From Gammaproteobacteria bacterium (GTDB lineage: Bacteria > Pseudomonadota > Gammaproteobacteria > Pseudomonadales > Pseudomonadaceae), in contig CAJCIO010000094.1 in assembly GCA_903970465.1 (NCBI GenBank), forward strand, positions 1-33,755: a stretch of DNA of 33,755 bases, read 5' to 3'. Below are positions 1 to 8,131 of this stretch, in pieces (the first letter of the stretch is position 1; the number at the start of each line of letters is the position of its first letter). A program made the position numbers and the translations under genes. The notes below the pieces were generated by a model. That model made no database searches, had not been told where the DNA came from, and saw only the letters and a program-made list of their open reading frames with translations.

Positions 1-749
1 TCGTGAATCTGCAGGGTCATCTGATCCGGCAGCAACAGCAGGTCGCGGGGGCCTTCGGGGGTATTGGGCGCGGCCAGCAATTGCAGGGCCTGATCGGCGA
101 CCCGTACGGCGGCGCCTTGCAGGCCGCAGCGCTGAATGATCTCGGTGCCGCCCTGCTGGCCGAAGTTCTCTTGGCCGAGGCTGCGTGACTGGGTGTCCTG
201 GCCGTCGTGTGCGGTAACACTGATGCCGGGGTAGACGAACCGCCACGCCTGGCGAATCTCGGCGCCGGCGCTGTTGAGGTAGATCTGCTCGACATCGCTG
301 ACCCCCAGGCTGGTCTGCCAGCTCACCAGCTTGCTGTTGACGGGCACGGCGGCGGATTCGGCGGCGAGCAGCGCGTAGCAATCGCTCAGGGACGCAAACG
401 GTTGTTCGATACCCGGCGAGGTGTAGTCGAAACGCCCCTGCGCGACGGCTTGAGTGCTCAGGTCGAGCAGGGCGTGGGGCTTGATCGCGCGCGCCTGGTG
501 CTCGGCGCGGCTGAGGGCCTGCTGCAGGCCCTGCAAGGACAGATCGGGAGTGGCCGCGTAGGCCTCGACACCGTTGACTCGCACGGTCAGCATCACCCCC
601 TCATCGAGGCTCAAACTGGGCGGTTCGGCGATATTCTTGCGTACCGACAGGAACTGGCGCGATTGACGCACGTAACGCAGCGAGAAGAACTCCGCGCCCG
701 TGCTCAGAGCGGCGAAGCGCTGCCTGAGTGACGCGGTGAAGTCGAACAT
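1..749 (-). CDS. TldD/PmbA-family metallopeptidase-like protein, N-terminal part (runs off window)
   Basis: Reading leftward from an ATG at 749 there is an open frame of 249 codons with no stop before the window edge. A clear Shine-Dalgarno (AAAGGAG) lies 6 nt upstream of the ATG. The N-terminus (FFSLRYVRQSRQFLSVRKN, then VNGVEAYAATPDLSLQGL) has the pattern of TldD/PmbA N-terminal domains, and the last residues, LLLLPDQMTLQIHE, lead into the HExxxH metal-binding motif of the TldD branch; the motif itself is cut at its second residue. Known TldD/PmbA proteins act as heterodimeric proteases that process modified peptides or help degrade antitoxins; the substrate here cannot be told. Only 22 nt separate it from the PilZ-like gene upstream, so the two are probably cotranscribed. 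A PmbA-like partner may follow outside the window. Family assignment is by recognition, not alignment. Confidence 0.82.
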   Translation of the reverse strand, partial: MFDFTASLRQRFAALSTGAEFFSLRYVRQSRQFLSVRKNIAEPPSLSLDEGVMLTVRVNGVEAYAATPDLSLQGLQQALSRAEHQARAIKPHALLDLSTQAVAQGRFDYTSPGIEQPFASLSDCYALLAAESAAVPVNSKLVSWQTSLGVSDVEQIYLNSAGAEIRQAWRFVYPGISVTAHDGQDTQSRSLGQENFGQQGGTEIIQRCGLQGAAVRVADQALQLLAAPNTPEGPRDLLLLPDQMTLQIH

Positions 750-771
750 GCTTGGCTCCTTTGGCGGATGG

Positions 772-2550
772 CTACAGATCTTTCCACAGCGAATCAAAAT
801 CATCTTCTGGCGCCGCGCCGCCCGCGGCTCCAGGGGTTTTGCCGGGATCGGCCGGTTGTTCGAGGGCGCGGTATTCGAACTGGTTGAAACTGCCGGTGCT
901 GGCGACGCGCTTGCCGAGGCCGGCGCGACTTTCGTCACCATTGGTATTGATCAAGACCTTGTTGCCCTCCTGAAAGGGCAGGCGCGGTGCCAGCAAGGTG
1001 GCGGGGATATCGATAGCGCGGATTTCCGGCAATAGCAGGCCACGCAGATACTGACTGTTGGGCTCGTTGGTGCGCACCAGTTGCAGGCCGCACGGCTGGG
1101 CATTGGGGGCGACCAGTTCGATGCCCATCTGCGTGCCGCCGCTGCGCACCTGGCGCACCCAGCGCACCACCGCGATGCTCCAGCCTTGGGAGGGCGCGTC
1201 CTGGATGCCAACCATCTCGCCGGCCTGCAATTGCGCCGGCACGTCTTTCAACCAGGCCAGGCAATAGCCGCCCGGGCTGTGGTTGACGATCTGCAGCACG
1301 TAGGTGGGGTAATCCTCGGTGGTGCTGGCGCTGTTGACGCTCTCGCCGGTGGTGCCGGGCTGGCTGTACTGGATCTCTTCGAAGCCCGAGTTCATCTTCT
1401 CGGAATCGAATGCATGGCCCCAGACATCTGGCGTCACTACCGCCCCAAACTCCGCTGCGCGGCCGGCGGGGCGGCGCAGGATATCGCTGAAAGAGCGCTC
1501 GCCGCCCAGGTGGTAGTGCAGCGAGCTCATGCCGACGCACAGGGTCAAGGTGCCTTGGCCGGGAGTGCGCTGAAAGGTGCGTTCGGCGACGTCACCCCAC
1601 GCTGCTGCCACCAGTTGCAGGAGGTCGCTACTGATGCCGTTGGGCATTGTCAGCCTGGATTGCCCGCGTTGTTCAACGGGCAGCTCCAGGTAGGTCTTGA
1701 TCGCTTCGGCCAGTGGTTGTGGGTCCAGGCCCGGCAGGTTGACCACTTGTTCGTCGGTGAACAGAGTCTTGTAGCGCGGCGGTCCGTCGACGCCGGGCGC
1801 AATCGCGAACAGGCTGGACGGCTCGCTGGCGGGCTGGATCTTGACCAGCGCGCTCCAGGCTTCCAGGGCCTCGGCCAGCTTGGAAATGGCGCTCTGGCGC
1901 ATCTGGTTGCAGCGCGAGCTGCCCAGCAGCAAGGCGCAGGCGTAAGTCTGCTCTGGGGTCATGCTGCGTGTTGCCAGCGCCAGTTCGTCCGCCACCAAGG
2001 CGTTATGCACCTTGTGTTCGCGGGCTATCTGGTAGAGCTGGTGCAGTTCGAGCCAGAGGCCTTCAGGGACGGGGCAATACAGCAGGCTGGCGCGGACCAG
2101 CGGGCCATTCAGGCAATGCAGCGCGCGTTGGACCGCCATGGCGAGCAGTTGCAGGCGATCCTTGCCTAGTTTGGGCACGATATCAACGATGATTTGCTTA
2201 TAGCCGATGGCCAGCTGATTTTGCAGGGCCTGGCACAGATTGGCGACCTTGCGGGCACGCTCATCGAGGACGATGGCCTGATTGAGGAAGTGCCGCTCCA
2301 GGTGCTTGCAGACGTAATAGACCTCAGGGCGCAGCAGCTCGAGCAGCTGGACGCGGTTCTCGCTGGGAGTGACCAGTTGATTGAGTTCGGCCATGCCTTG
2401 ATACAGCTGCCGCGCCATTTCCCCGATATTGGCTTTCGGAAGCGCGGCAATCCAGCGTTTGAGCTCGCGCGGGTTCGCCTCGCAGAAGCTCAGGCTCAAC
2501 TGCGATGGCGTCGGTGCGCGCAACAACAGGTGGGGGCTGGGGCGTGACAT
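772..2550 (-). CDS. PilZ-like domain protein of unknown function
   Basis: A 592-residue protein. I prefer the ATG at 2550 because AGGA lies 8 nt upstream; a GTG one codon earlier is also possible. The first ~230 residues look all-helical (for example IGEMARQLYQGMAELNQL) with no signal peptide or membrane segment. Around residues 400-500 a beta-rich stretch contains VNHSPGGYCL, which fits the [D/N]xSxxG half of a PilZ domain, followed by WSIAVVRWVRQV and GIELVAP strands typical of PilZ barrels. The preceding RxxxR c-di-GMP motif is not evident, so nucleotide binding is uncertain. The C-terminus is acidic (EDDFDSLWKDL). Such proteins occur beside psd in Pseudomonas and are annotated variously as PilZ or 'molecular chaperone'. 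It is a cytoplasmic protein of unknown role, probably cotranscribed with the TldD-like gene. Confidence 0.8.
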   Translation of the reverse strand: MSRPSPHLLLRAPTPSQLSLSFCEANPRELKRWIAALPKANIGEMARQLYQGMAELNQLVTPSENRVQLLELLRPEVYYVCKHLERHFLNQAIVLDERARKVANLCQALQNQLAIGYKQIIVDIVPKLGKDRLQLLAMAVQRALHCLNGPLVRASLLYCPVPEGLWLELHQLYQIAREHKVHNALVADELALATRSMTPEQTYACALLLGSSRCNQMRQSAISKLAEALEAWSALVKIQPASEPSSLFAIAPGVDGPPRYKTLFTDEQVVNLPGLDPQPLAEAIKTYLELPVEQRGQSRLTMPNGISSDLLQLVAAAWGDVAERTFQRTPGQGTLTLCVGMSSLHYHLGGERSFSDILRRPAGRAAEFGAVVTPDVWGHAFDSEKMNSGFEEIQYSQPGTTGESVNSASTTEDYPTYVLQIVNHSPGGYCLAWLKDVPAQLQAGEMVGIQDAPSQGWSIAVVRWVRQVRSGGTQMGIELVAPNAQPCGLQLVRTNEPNSQYLRGLLLPEIRAIDIPATLLAPRLPFQEGNKVLINTNGDESRAGLGKRVASTGSFNQFEYRALEQPADPGKTPGAAGGAAPEDDFDSLWKDL

Positions 2551-2726
2551 CACTCATTTCCTGGTATTGATTGCAGCTCCACGTGCAAGTAGCGACCCGG
2601 ATGAACGGGAGTCTTGCACTCGATCAACAGGCCTCTGGCACGGACTCTAGCAGTATTGCGAGCGCATCGCAGAATCACTGATGCTACAGGGCAATTCGAG
2701 GTCCGTGCGATTGTTTCGTTCCTTAC

Positions 2727-2748
2727 GGCCCGGCAGCGGTGCCGGGCC
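2727..2748 (-). terminator. GC-rich hairpin downstream of psd
   Basis: A perfect 9-bp inverted repeat (GGCCCGGCA, 4-nt loop, TGCCGGGCC) lies just past the psd stop on the minus strand. No T-run follows it on that strand, so it is either a weak terminator or an mRNA-stabilising hairpin. The rest of 2551-2758 holds no gene I can support; it presumably contains the promoter of the PilZ-like gene. Confidence 0.4.
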
Positions 2749-2758
2749 AGTCGCGTCC

Positions 2759-3622
2759 TCATGACTGGGCAGGCGACGCCAGGCCCTGGCCCATCCGTAC
2801 CGGCGAGCCGGCGGTCAATGAATGCGCCCATTTTACCTGTGCGGGGCCAAACAGCACGATGGCGGTCGAACCCAGCTTGAAGCGGCCAAGTTCGGCGCCC
2901 TTTTCCAGATGAATCGGTGCCCGCGCGGCTTCGTCGTAGCGGAACGTCTTCAGCTCGCGCTTGGGCGGCGTGACCAGCCCGGCCCATACCGTCTCAATCG
3001 AGGCCACGATCATCGCACCCACCAGTACCACGGCCATCGGGCCGCGCTCGGTGTCGAACAGGCAGACGACGCGCTCGTTACGGGCAAACAGCTCGGGGAC
3101 GTTTTCGGCGGTGGTCTGGTTGACCGAGAAGATCCGCCCCGGCACATAGACCATTTCCCGCAGGGTACCGGCCAGCGGCATGTGCACGCGGTGGTAATCC
3201 TTGGGCGACAGATAGACGGTCGCGAATTCACCGCCCATGAACGGCGCGGCGTTGGCCTGATCGCCACCCAGCAGTTCGAGCACGCTGAAGCTGTGGCCCT
3301 TGGCCTGGAAGATGCGCCCGTGTTCGATGGGGCCCAATTGGCTGATGGCGCCGTCGGCGGGGCAGAGGATGGCCTCGGGTGTAGGGTCCAGCGGGCGCGC
3401 GTCGGGCTTCAGTGCGCGGGTGAAGAAGGCGTTGAAGTTTTCATAGGCCGTCACGTCCTCGACCAGCGCTTCGGACATGTTGACCTGATAGCGTTTGGCG
3501 AACCACTGGGTGAAGGCATTCTTGAACCAGGGTGCACGGCATTCGGCGACGCAGCCGGCCAGGCGCGACAGCAGGTGATGGGGCAGCAGGTACTGGCTGA
3601 TGATGAACAAGCGAGATTTCAT
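2759..3622 (-). CDS. psd: Phosphatidylserine decarboxylase proenzyme
   Basis: Psd converts phosphatidylserine to phosphatidylethanolamine at the inner membrane, the last step of PE synthesis. The 287-residue product starts [20 protein letters not shown] and has the LGST motif (in [13 protein letters not shown] near the C-terminus) where the proenzyme cleaves itself and the serine becomes the pyruvoyl cofactor. The conserved [10 protein letters not shown] and [11 protein letters not shown] segments are also present. I chose the ATG at 3622 because AAGGA lies 6 nt upstream; an in-frame ATG at 3628 sits directly against that Shine-Dalgarno and is less likely. The rhdA stop is only 9 nt upstream, indicating one transcript with rhdA. 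The family is not in doubt. Confidence 0.97.
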   Translation of the reverse strand: MKSRLFIISQYLLPHHLLSRLAGCVAECRAPWFKNAFTQWFAKRYQVNMSEALVEDVTAYENFNAFFTRALKPDARPLDPTPEAILCPADGAISQLGPIEHGRIFQAKGHSFSVLELLGGDQANAAPFMGGEFATVYLSPKDYHRVHMPLAGTLREMVYVPGRIFSVNQTTAENVPELFARNERVVCLFDTERGPMAVVLVGAMIVASIETVWAGLVTPPKRELKTFRYDEAARAPIHLEKGAELGRFKLGSTAIVLFGPAQVKWAHSLTAGSPVRMGQGLASPAQS

Positions 3623-3631
3623 GGACATTCC

Positions 3632-4447
3632 TTAAACTTCAACCGGGGTGTCGGGGTGGTTGCCCCATTCGCCCCATGATCCGGCATAGCCTTTGACGCG
3701 CGGGTAACCCAGGTGCTTGGCGACCAGGTACGTGAAGCCCGAGCGGTGGTGGGTCTGGCAGTGGGTGATGATTTCTTTGTCGGCGGTGATGCCCAGGCTA
3801 ACGAGCACGCTGGCGATATCCTGGCGAATGCGCAGCGAACGCTCCTTGTCCATGCCCGCCGTCCATTCATAATTGACGGCGCCGGGGATATGCCCCGCCT
3901 TGGCCGCCAGGGCCTTGGCACCGGAATACTCCAGCGGTCCACGGGCATCCCAGATCGCCAGATCACCCGCGCCCAGGCGACTTTGCAGGTATTCACGAGT
4001 CGCCGTGGGGGCATCGTCGAGGGTCAGTGGCACGGGGCCGCCGACGGCGGTCTGGGTGATGCTGGACAACGGCAGTTGCTCCGCTTCCCAGGCCAGCATG
4101 CCGCCGTTGAGGTAGTGATAGCGCGTGTGGCCAATGACATCGAGCAGCCAGATGAATCGCCCCGCCCAGCCACCGCCTTCGTCGTCGTAGACCACGTAGG
4201 TGGCGTCAGCGGTGTGGCCGAGCGAGCCGAACAGCGCTTCGAGCGCTGCCTGGCTGGGTAGCAATCCGGGCGCTTGCGCCTGGCCGGACTGAGTGCGCTT
4301 GGGATCGACGAAATGCGCTCCCGCGATGTGCCCGGCCTGGTAGCGTGCCGCGCTGGACAGGTCGACCAAAATCAGGCCCGGCGCGTCCAGGCGCGCCTGC
4401 AGCTCGGAGGGCTCGATGACCAGAGGCAAGCCGGAGAAATCAGACAT
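3632..4447 (-). CDS. rhdA: Thiosulfate sulfurtransferase (tandem-domain rhodanese)
   Basis: The 271-residue protein has two rhodanese domains, roughly residues 8-130 and 150-270, as in Azotobacter vinelandii RhdA. The active-site loop in the second domain reads HCQTHHRSG, matching the CQTHHR loop of RhdA with its persulfide-carrying cysteine near residue 230. The inactive first domain carries VYDDEGGGWAGRFIWLL instead of a cysteine loop. The enzyme moves sulfane sulfur from thiosulfate to cyanide or other acceptors in the cytoplasm. The ATG at 4447 lacks a strong Shine-Dalgarno. It lies 45 nt after the HDOD gene and 9 nt before psd on the minus strand, so the three are probably one operon. 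Confidence 0.96.
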   Translation of the reverse strand: MSDFSGLPLVIEPSELQARLDAPGLILVDLSSAARYQAGHIAGAHFVDPKRTQSGQAQAPGLLPSQAALEALFGSLGHTADATYVVYDDEGGGWAGRFIWLLDVIGHTRYHYLNGGMLAWEAEQLPLSSITQTAVGGPVPLTLDDAPTATREYLQSRLGAGDLAIWDARGPLEYSGAKALAAKAGHIPGAVNYEWTAGMDKERSLRIRQDIASVLVSLGITADKEIITHCQTHHRSGFTYLVAKHLGYPRVKGYAGSWGEWGNHPDTPVEV

Positions 4448-4492
4448 GCGAAATCACCACGTCGAAGGAAAGCCGCGATTGTAACGCAAGCA

Positions 4493-6013
4493 TCAGCGGC
4501 TGCGGTTGCTAAAGGTGGTCAGGGCGCGCTCGATACATTGCGCGGTTTTACCGAAGGCTTGCACGGTGATCTCGGAAAACGGCCCGCCGCCTTGGTCCGC
4601 CAGCACGATCATGACCACGCGCCCATTGCTCACCAGCGAGCGCGCCAGCAGGTTGTCACCGCGGAACAAGGTGCGCAGGCTGGCGGGCAGTTTGGACCAG
4701 TACTGATCGTGGTTCTCCAGCGTGATGCGGATCTGCCCGGCCTGGCGCGTCAGGTGTTGCAGCAGTGTGCTGTGGTCGATATTGAGGGTCAGTTGCGCCG
4801 ACGGCTCCGGCAGCCCCACAATCTGGTGCACGCGCAACTGGGTCATGCCTTTGTCGGTCATCAGCATCATGATGCGGCTCATGCCGCTCGCGACCAGCGC
4901 ATCACGTGCCCATTTGGTCAGCTCCATAGCGTTGTTGAAGCGGCTCGGCTCGGCCAGCAGCTCGGTGCAGAACTTGCTCCAGCGCTTGAGATCATGGGCG
5001 CTGGGCGCCGGTGCGGCGACCATGCCCTTGTGCTCGCGGCGTTGATCCCACGGCCAGAGCAGCGCGGTGGCCGGGTGCCAGATGCCGGGCCCGGCATGAC
5101 TTTGCGCGCTGAGCACCGCTTGCTGGTGTACCTGTTGCTGCAGATCGCCCAAGGGCGTTTGCAGATACAGGCAGGTCAGGTACTGCCAGCGAGTGTTGTG
5201 GGGCGTGTCCCAGGCTTGCTGCGCCGACAGCGCCAGGCCGTTGGCCAGCAACACGGTATTGGCCGGCTGATTGAGCCAGCGGCGCAGTTCCGGGTCGTTG
5301 TCGAGTTCCTGCTGTTGCTGCAGGCCCAGCTCGCGATGCCGTGCGATGTGCATGACCCGCACCAACTGCCGGCGTTCGTTCTGTAGCAGTCGGTAGCCCT
5401 GGATGATCCACAGTGGCAGGCGCCACAGCTCGGCCATGGCCTGGCACAGCTCCAGCAGGCGGATGCCGAACAGTTCGAGCTCGACCTTGGCCACCGGCTC
5501 GTTCTTGTGGATGACCCGCAGTTCCCACTCCTCCAGCAGCTTGGGGTGGCTGATCGCCAAGGGCCACAGCGGCGAAAGAAACAGCAGGCTGCCCCAGTGG
5601 ATCTCCTGCCATAGACGCGCCAGCCGCACGGCAAACAGGCCATTGGCTTGCTGGCTGGCGTGCAGACTGATCATTTGCAGTTGACGCAGCGCCACAGGAA
5701 GGTCCTCCGGCTCAACGGCCGGCAGTGATCGCAGCAGCTCGCCGGTGCGTTTCAGGCCCAGGCGGTTGATAGCGATTTCGAGGCTCTCGGCCGGCTCCAC
5801 CAACTCGTTGCTGACCGCCATATTGGCCTCGCGGATCACGCTCAGGACCAGCGCGGGGCTATCCTGCATGCGTTCGGAGATCTCGCGCATCGATCGGTTG
5901 CTGTCATTGATTGCACTGCTGACCCGCTCGTGAGCCTGGCGCGGTACTGGCAGGCGAATGCTGTTGAGCAGCTTGATCCAGGCTTGTAGCGTACGGGGTG
6001 TCTGCGATTGCAT
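4493..6013 (-). CDS. HDOD-domain protein, probable signalling/regulatory
   Basis: A 506-residue protein if begun at ATG 6013 (MQSQTPRTLQAW). A TTG at 6043 with AGGA 9 nt upstream would add ten residues and is a real alternative. The N-terminal third matches the HDOD fold: LNSIRLPVP, then MREISERMQDSPALVLSVIR, EANMA and LEIAINRLGLKRTGELL. The C-terminal half (about residues 330-490, with MSRIMMLMTDKGMTQLRVHQ and VSNGRVVMIVLAD) resembles a GAF-like sensory domain. There is no signal peptide or membrane segment. HDOD proteins in motile proteobacteria often act in c-di-GMP or motility regulation; the gene is divergent from motA, which suits such a role but does not prove it. It heads the rhdA-psd transcript. 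Confidence 0.85.
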   Translation of the reverse strand: MQSQTPRTLQAWIKLLNSIRLPVPRQAHERVSSAINDSNRSMREISERMQDSPALVLSVIREANMAVSNELVEPAESLEIAINRLGLKRTGELLRSLPAVEPEDLPVALRQLQMISLHASQQANGLFAVRLARLWQEIHWGSLLFLSPLWPLAISHPKLLEEWELRVIHKNEPVAKVELELFGIRLLELCQAMAELWRLPLWIIQGYRLLQNERRQLVRVMHIARHRELGLQQQQELDNDPELRRWLNQPANTVLLANGLALSAQQAWDTPHNTRWQYLTCLYLQTPLGDLQQQVHQQAVLSAQSHAGPGIWHPATALLWPWDQRREHKGMVAAPAPSAHDLKRWSKFCTELLAEPSRFNNAMELTKWARDALVASGMSRIMMLMTDKGMTQLRVHQIVGLPEPSAQLTLNIDHSTLLQHLTRQAGQIRITLENHDQYWSKLPASLRTLFRGDNLLARSLVSNGRVVMIVLADQGGGPFSEITVQAFGKTAQCIERALTTFSNRSR

Positions 6014-6064
6014 GGGCACTTCACTGGCAAGCGGGAGGGGCAAACTGGTTTTTCCTGTCGACTA

Positions 6065-6093
6065 ACTATAGTCTGGCGCACCTCTGCCGATAA
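6065..6093 (+). promoter_or_regulatory. Probable FliA (sigma-28) promoter of motAB
   Basis: TATAGTCT at 6067-6074, an 11-nt spacer, then GCCGATAA at 6086-6093. The sigma-28 consensus is TAAAGTTT-N11-GCCGATAA: the -10 is a perfect match, the -35 matches 6 of 8, and the spacing is exact. It points at motA with about 60 nt of leader. The -35 overlaps a TATAGT (minus strand, 6065-6070) that could be the -10 of the divergent HDOD gene, so the two promoters may interfere. Confidence 0.75.
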
Positions 6094-6160
6094 GTAGGGC
6101 ATCTGAACTAAATTGCTTGTGCCCAGCCCCGTCCACGACTTCGTAAGTGTTTGCTAACCT

Positions 6161-7012
6161 ATGGCTAAAATTATCGGCATCATCGTCGTAATCGCTAGTG
6201 TGCTAGGCGGTTACGTGTTGTCCCACGGTCAAATTGCAGCGCTGATCCAGCCCTTCGAGGTCATGATCATCGGCGGCGCGGCGCTGGGCGCGTTCCTGCA
6301 GTCCAACCCGGGCTATATGACCATGCACGTCTTCAAGAAGTCCTTGAAGATGTTCGGCTCGCGGTTCACTCATGCCTTTTATCTGGAAATTCTCAGCCTG
6401 ATCTACGAGATTCTCAACAAGAGTCGTCGTGAAGGCATGATGGCCATCGAAGCGGACATCGAAGACGCTTCGGCGAGCCCGATTTTTGCCAAGTACCCAA
6501 CCATCCTCAAGGATGAGCGCATGACCGCGTTCATTTGCGATTACCTGCGCATCATGTCGTCCGGCAACATGGCTCCCCACGAGCTCGAAGGCCTGTTCGA
6601 CATGGAAATCCTCAGCATGAAGGAAGAGCTCGAGCACCCGTCCCACGCAGTGACCGGTATTTCCGACGCCTTGCCGGGCTTTGGTATCGTTGCGGCCGTA
6701 CTGGGTATCGTAGTCACCATGGCCTCGCTGGGCGACGGTGACAAGGCGGCGATCGGTGGGCACGTAGGGGCGGCGCTGGTAGGTACCTTCTTGGGTATTC
6801 TGGCGGCCTATGGTTTCTTCGGTCCGCTGGCCCAGTGCCTGGCTCACGATGCCAAGGAAGAGGTAAACGTTTACGAATCGATCAAGGCCTCCCTCGTAGC
6901 TTCGGCCTCGGGCATGCCGCCGTCGCTGGCCGTGGAATTCGGCCGTAAAGTGCTGTATCCAGCCCACCGCCCCAGCTTTGCCGAGCTGGAGCAAGCGGTT
7001 CGCGGTCGCTGA
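6161..7012 (+). CDS. motA: Flagellar motor stator protein MotA
   Basis: MotA forms the proton channel of the flagellar stator with MotB in the inner membrane. The 283-residue protein has four membrane segments: about residues 4-22, 33-48, 172-192 and 202-222. The cytoplasmic loop carries R89 and E97 (in KSRREGMMAIE), equivalent to R90 and E98 of E. coli MotA, which contact FliG. The LPGFGIVAAVLG proline near residue 173 and FGPLA proline near 222 are the conserved channel prolines. The start at ATG 6161 gives the usual MAKIIGI N-terminus, though the Shine-Dalgarno is weak. motB follows after 3 nt. The FliA promoter just upstream places the pair in the late flagellar regulon. Pseudomonads usually have a second stator, MotCD, elsewhere. 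Confidence 0.97.
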   Translation: MAKIIGIIVVIASVLGGYVLSHGQIAALIQPFEVMIIGGAALGAFLQSNPGYMTMHVFKKSLKMFGSRFTHAFYLEILSLIYEILNKSRREGMMAIEADIEDASASPIFAKYPTILKDERMTAFICDYLRIMSSGNMAPHELEGLFDMEILSMKEELEHPSHAVTGISDALPGFGIVAAVLGIVVTMASLGDGDKAAIGGHVGAALVGTFLGILAAYGFFGPLAQCLAHDAKEEVNVYESIKASLVASASGMPPSLAVEFGRKVLYPAHRPSFAELEQAVRGR

Positions 7013-7015
7013 TCC

Positions 7016-8029
7016 ATGGAAAATAACCAGCCCATCATCATCAAGCGCGTCAAACGCTTCGGTGGCGGACACCACGGGGGCGCCTGGAAAATCGCCTTCG
7101 CCGACTTCGCTACGGCAATGATGGCGTTCTTCCTGGTGCTGTGGCTGTTGTCCAACGCCACGCCGGAACAGAAAATCGCCATTGCCGGTTATTTCAAGGA
7201 CCCGATCGGTTTCACCGAGAGCGGCTCGCCCTATGTGATCGACCTCGGTGGTTCGCCGCAGTTAGCCCCGGACGCCACGCTCAATCCCGATCAGGAAGTC
7301 TCGCCGGCCAAGCCCGAGACCGAGAAGAACGACACCCAGGACAACATCAGCAAGAACGACGAGGCGGTCGAGAAGCAGCGCCTCGAATTGCTGCTGCAGG
7401 AATTGCAGACCAAGGTCGACGAGAACCCGCAACTGGCCAAGTTCAAGGACCAGATACTGTTCGAGATCACTCAGGAAGGGTTGCGCATCCAGATCACCGA
7501 CGCCGACAACCGGCCGATGTTCGACCTCGGCAGCGCACGCCTGAAACCGTATTTTGAAGACATCCTGCTAGCCATGGCCGACACCATCAAGGCGGTGCCG
7601 AACAAGATCAGCATCAGCGGTCATACCGATGCCACGGCGTACAACAACGTCAACGGCATGGGCAACTGGGAGTTGTCGGCCAACCGCGCCAACGCTGCAC
7701 GACGCGCCCTGGTGGCGGGCAGCTATCCGGACAATCAGGTCGCACGCGTGGTGGGTTTCGCTTCGTCGTCGCTGTTCGATCGCAAGAACCCGCTGAGCCC
7801 GATCAACCGCCGTATCGACATTGTGGTATTGACCAAGAAGGCCGAGAAGGCCATCGAAGGCGAGCAGTCGCCGGATGATGGCAAGGGCGCGGCGCCTGGA
7901 GCGCCAGCTGCGCCTGCGCCGGGCCAGCCGGGCGCCACGATCGAGCCGGCCCCGCCCGTGCAGCCGAACCAGGTACGGCAGAAGGTCAATATCTTCGATA
8001 ACGGGCCGCTGAAGGGCACTTCGCCGTAA
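7016..8029 (+). CDS. motB: Flagellar motor stator protein MotB
   Basis: MotB anchors the stator to peptidoglycan and supplies the proton-binding aspartate. The 337-residue protein has a short basic cytoplasmic N-terminus, one membrane helix (about residues 24-47) with D30 in WKIAFADFATAMM equivalent to E. coli D32, a plug/linker region and an OmpA-like peptidoglycan-binding domain (about residues 160-280; ISISGHTDATAYNN, NWELSANRANAARR, NRRIDIVVL). The last 50 residues are a Pro/Ala-rich low-complexity tail. The start lies 3 nt after the motA stop with no good Shine-Dalgarno, suggesting translational coupling to motA. Confidence 0.97.
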   Translation: MENNQPIIIKRVKRFGGGHHGGAWKIAFADFATAMMAFFLVLWLLSNATPEQKIAIAGYFKDPIGFTESGSPYVIDLGGSPQLAPDATLNPDQEVSPAKPETEKNDTQDNISKNDEAVEKQRLELLLQELQTKVDENPQLAKFKDQILFEITQEGLRIQITDADNRPMFDLGSARLKPYFEDILLAMADTIKAVPNKISISGHTDATAYNNVNGMGNWELSANRANAARRALVAGSYPDNQVARVVGFASSSLFDRKNPLSPINRRIDIVVLTKKAEKAIEGEQSPDDGKGAAPGAPAAPAPGQPGATIEPAPPVQPNQVRQKVNIFDNGPLKGTSP

Positions 8030-8050
8030 CCGGGGTGATCTTGCGGGCGC

Positions 8051-8103
8051 CTTTGCGGCCAGAGCCCGCTTCCACCGTCTGGGAGCGGGCTCTGGCCGCG
8101 AAG
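8051..8103. repeat. REP-like inverted repeat, probable bidirectional terminator
   Basis: A perfect 16-bp inverted repeat (8055-8070 GCGGCCAGAGCCCGCT and 8084-8099) around a 13-nt loop. It can be extended to a 20-bp stem (8051/8103) with one G-T pair. It sits between the convergent motB and rsgA genes and shares the GGGAGCGGGCT... core with Pseudomonas REPs, but is a different variant from the other copies in this window. A terminator role is inferred from its position; there is no T-run. Confidence 0.7.
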
Positions 8104-8131
8104 AGGTCGGTCCAGCCAGCACCGATCCCGA

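Noticed and set aside
2622..2660. Sigma-54-like TGGCACGG...AGCA on the plus strand
   Set aside because: The GG-to-GC distance is 11 rather than 10 nt, TTGC is replaced by TAGC, and no plus-strand gene follows.
2550..2987. Minus-strand open frame overlapping the end of psd
   Set aside because: It runs through psd in the wrong frame and has no ribosome binding site or recognisable domain.
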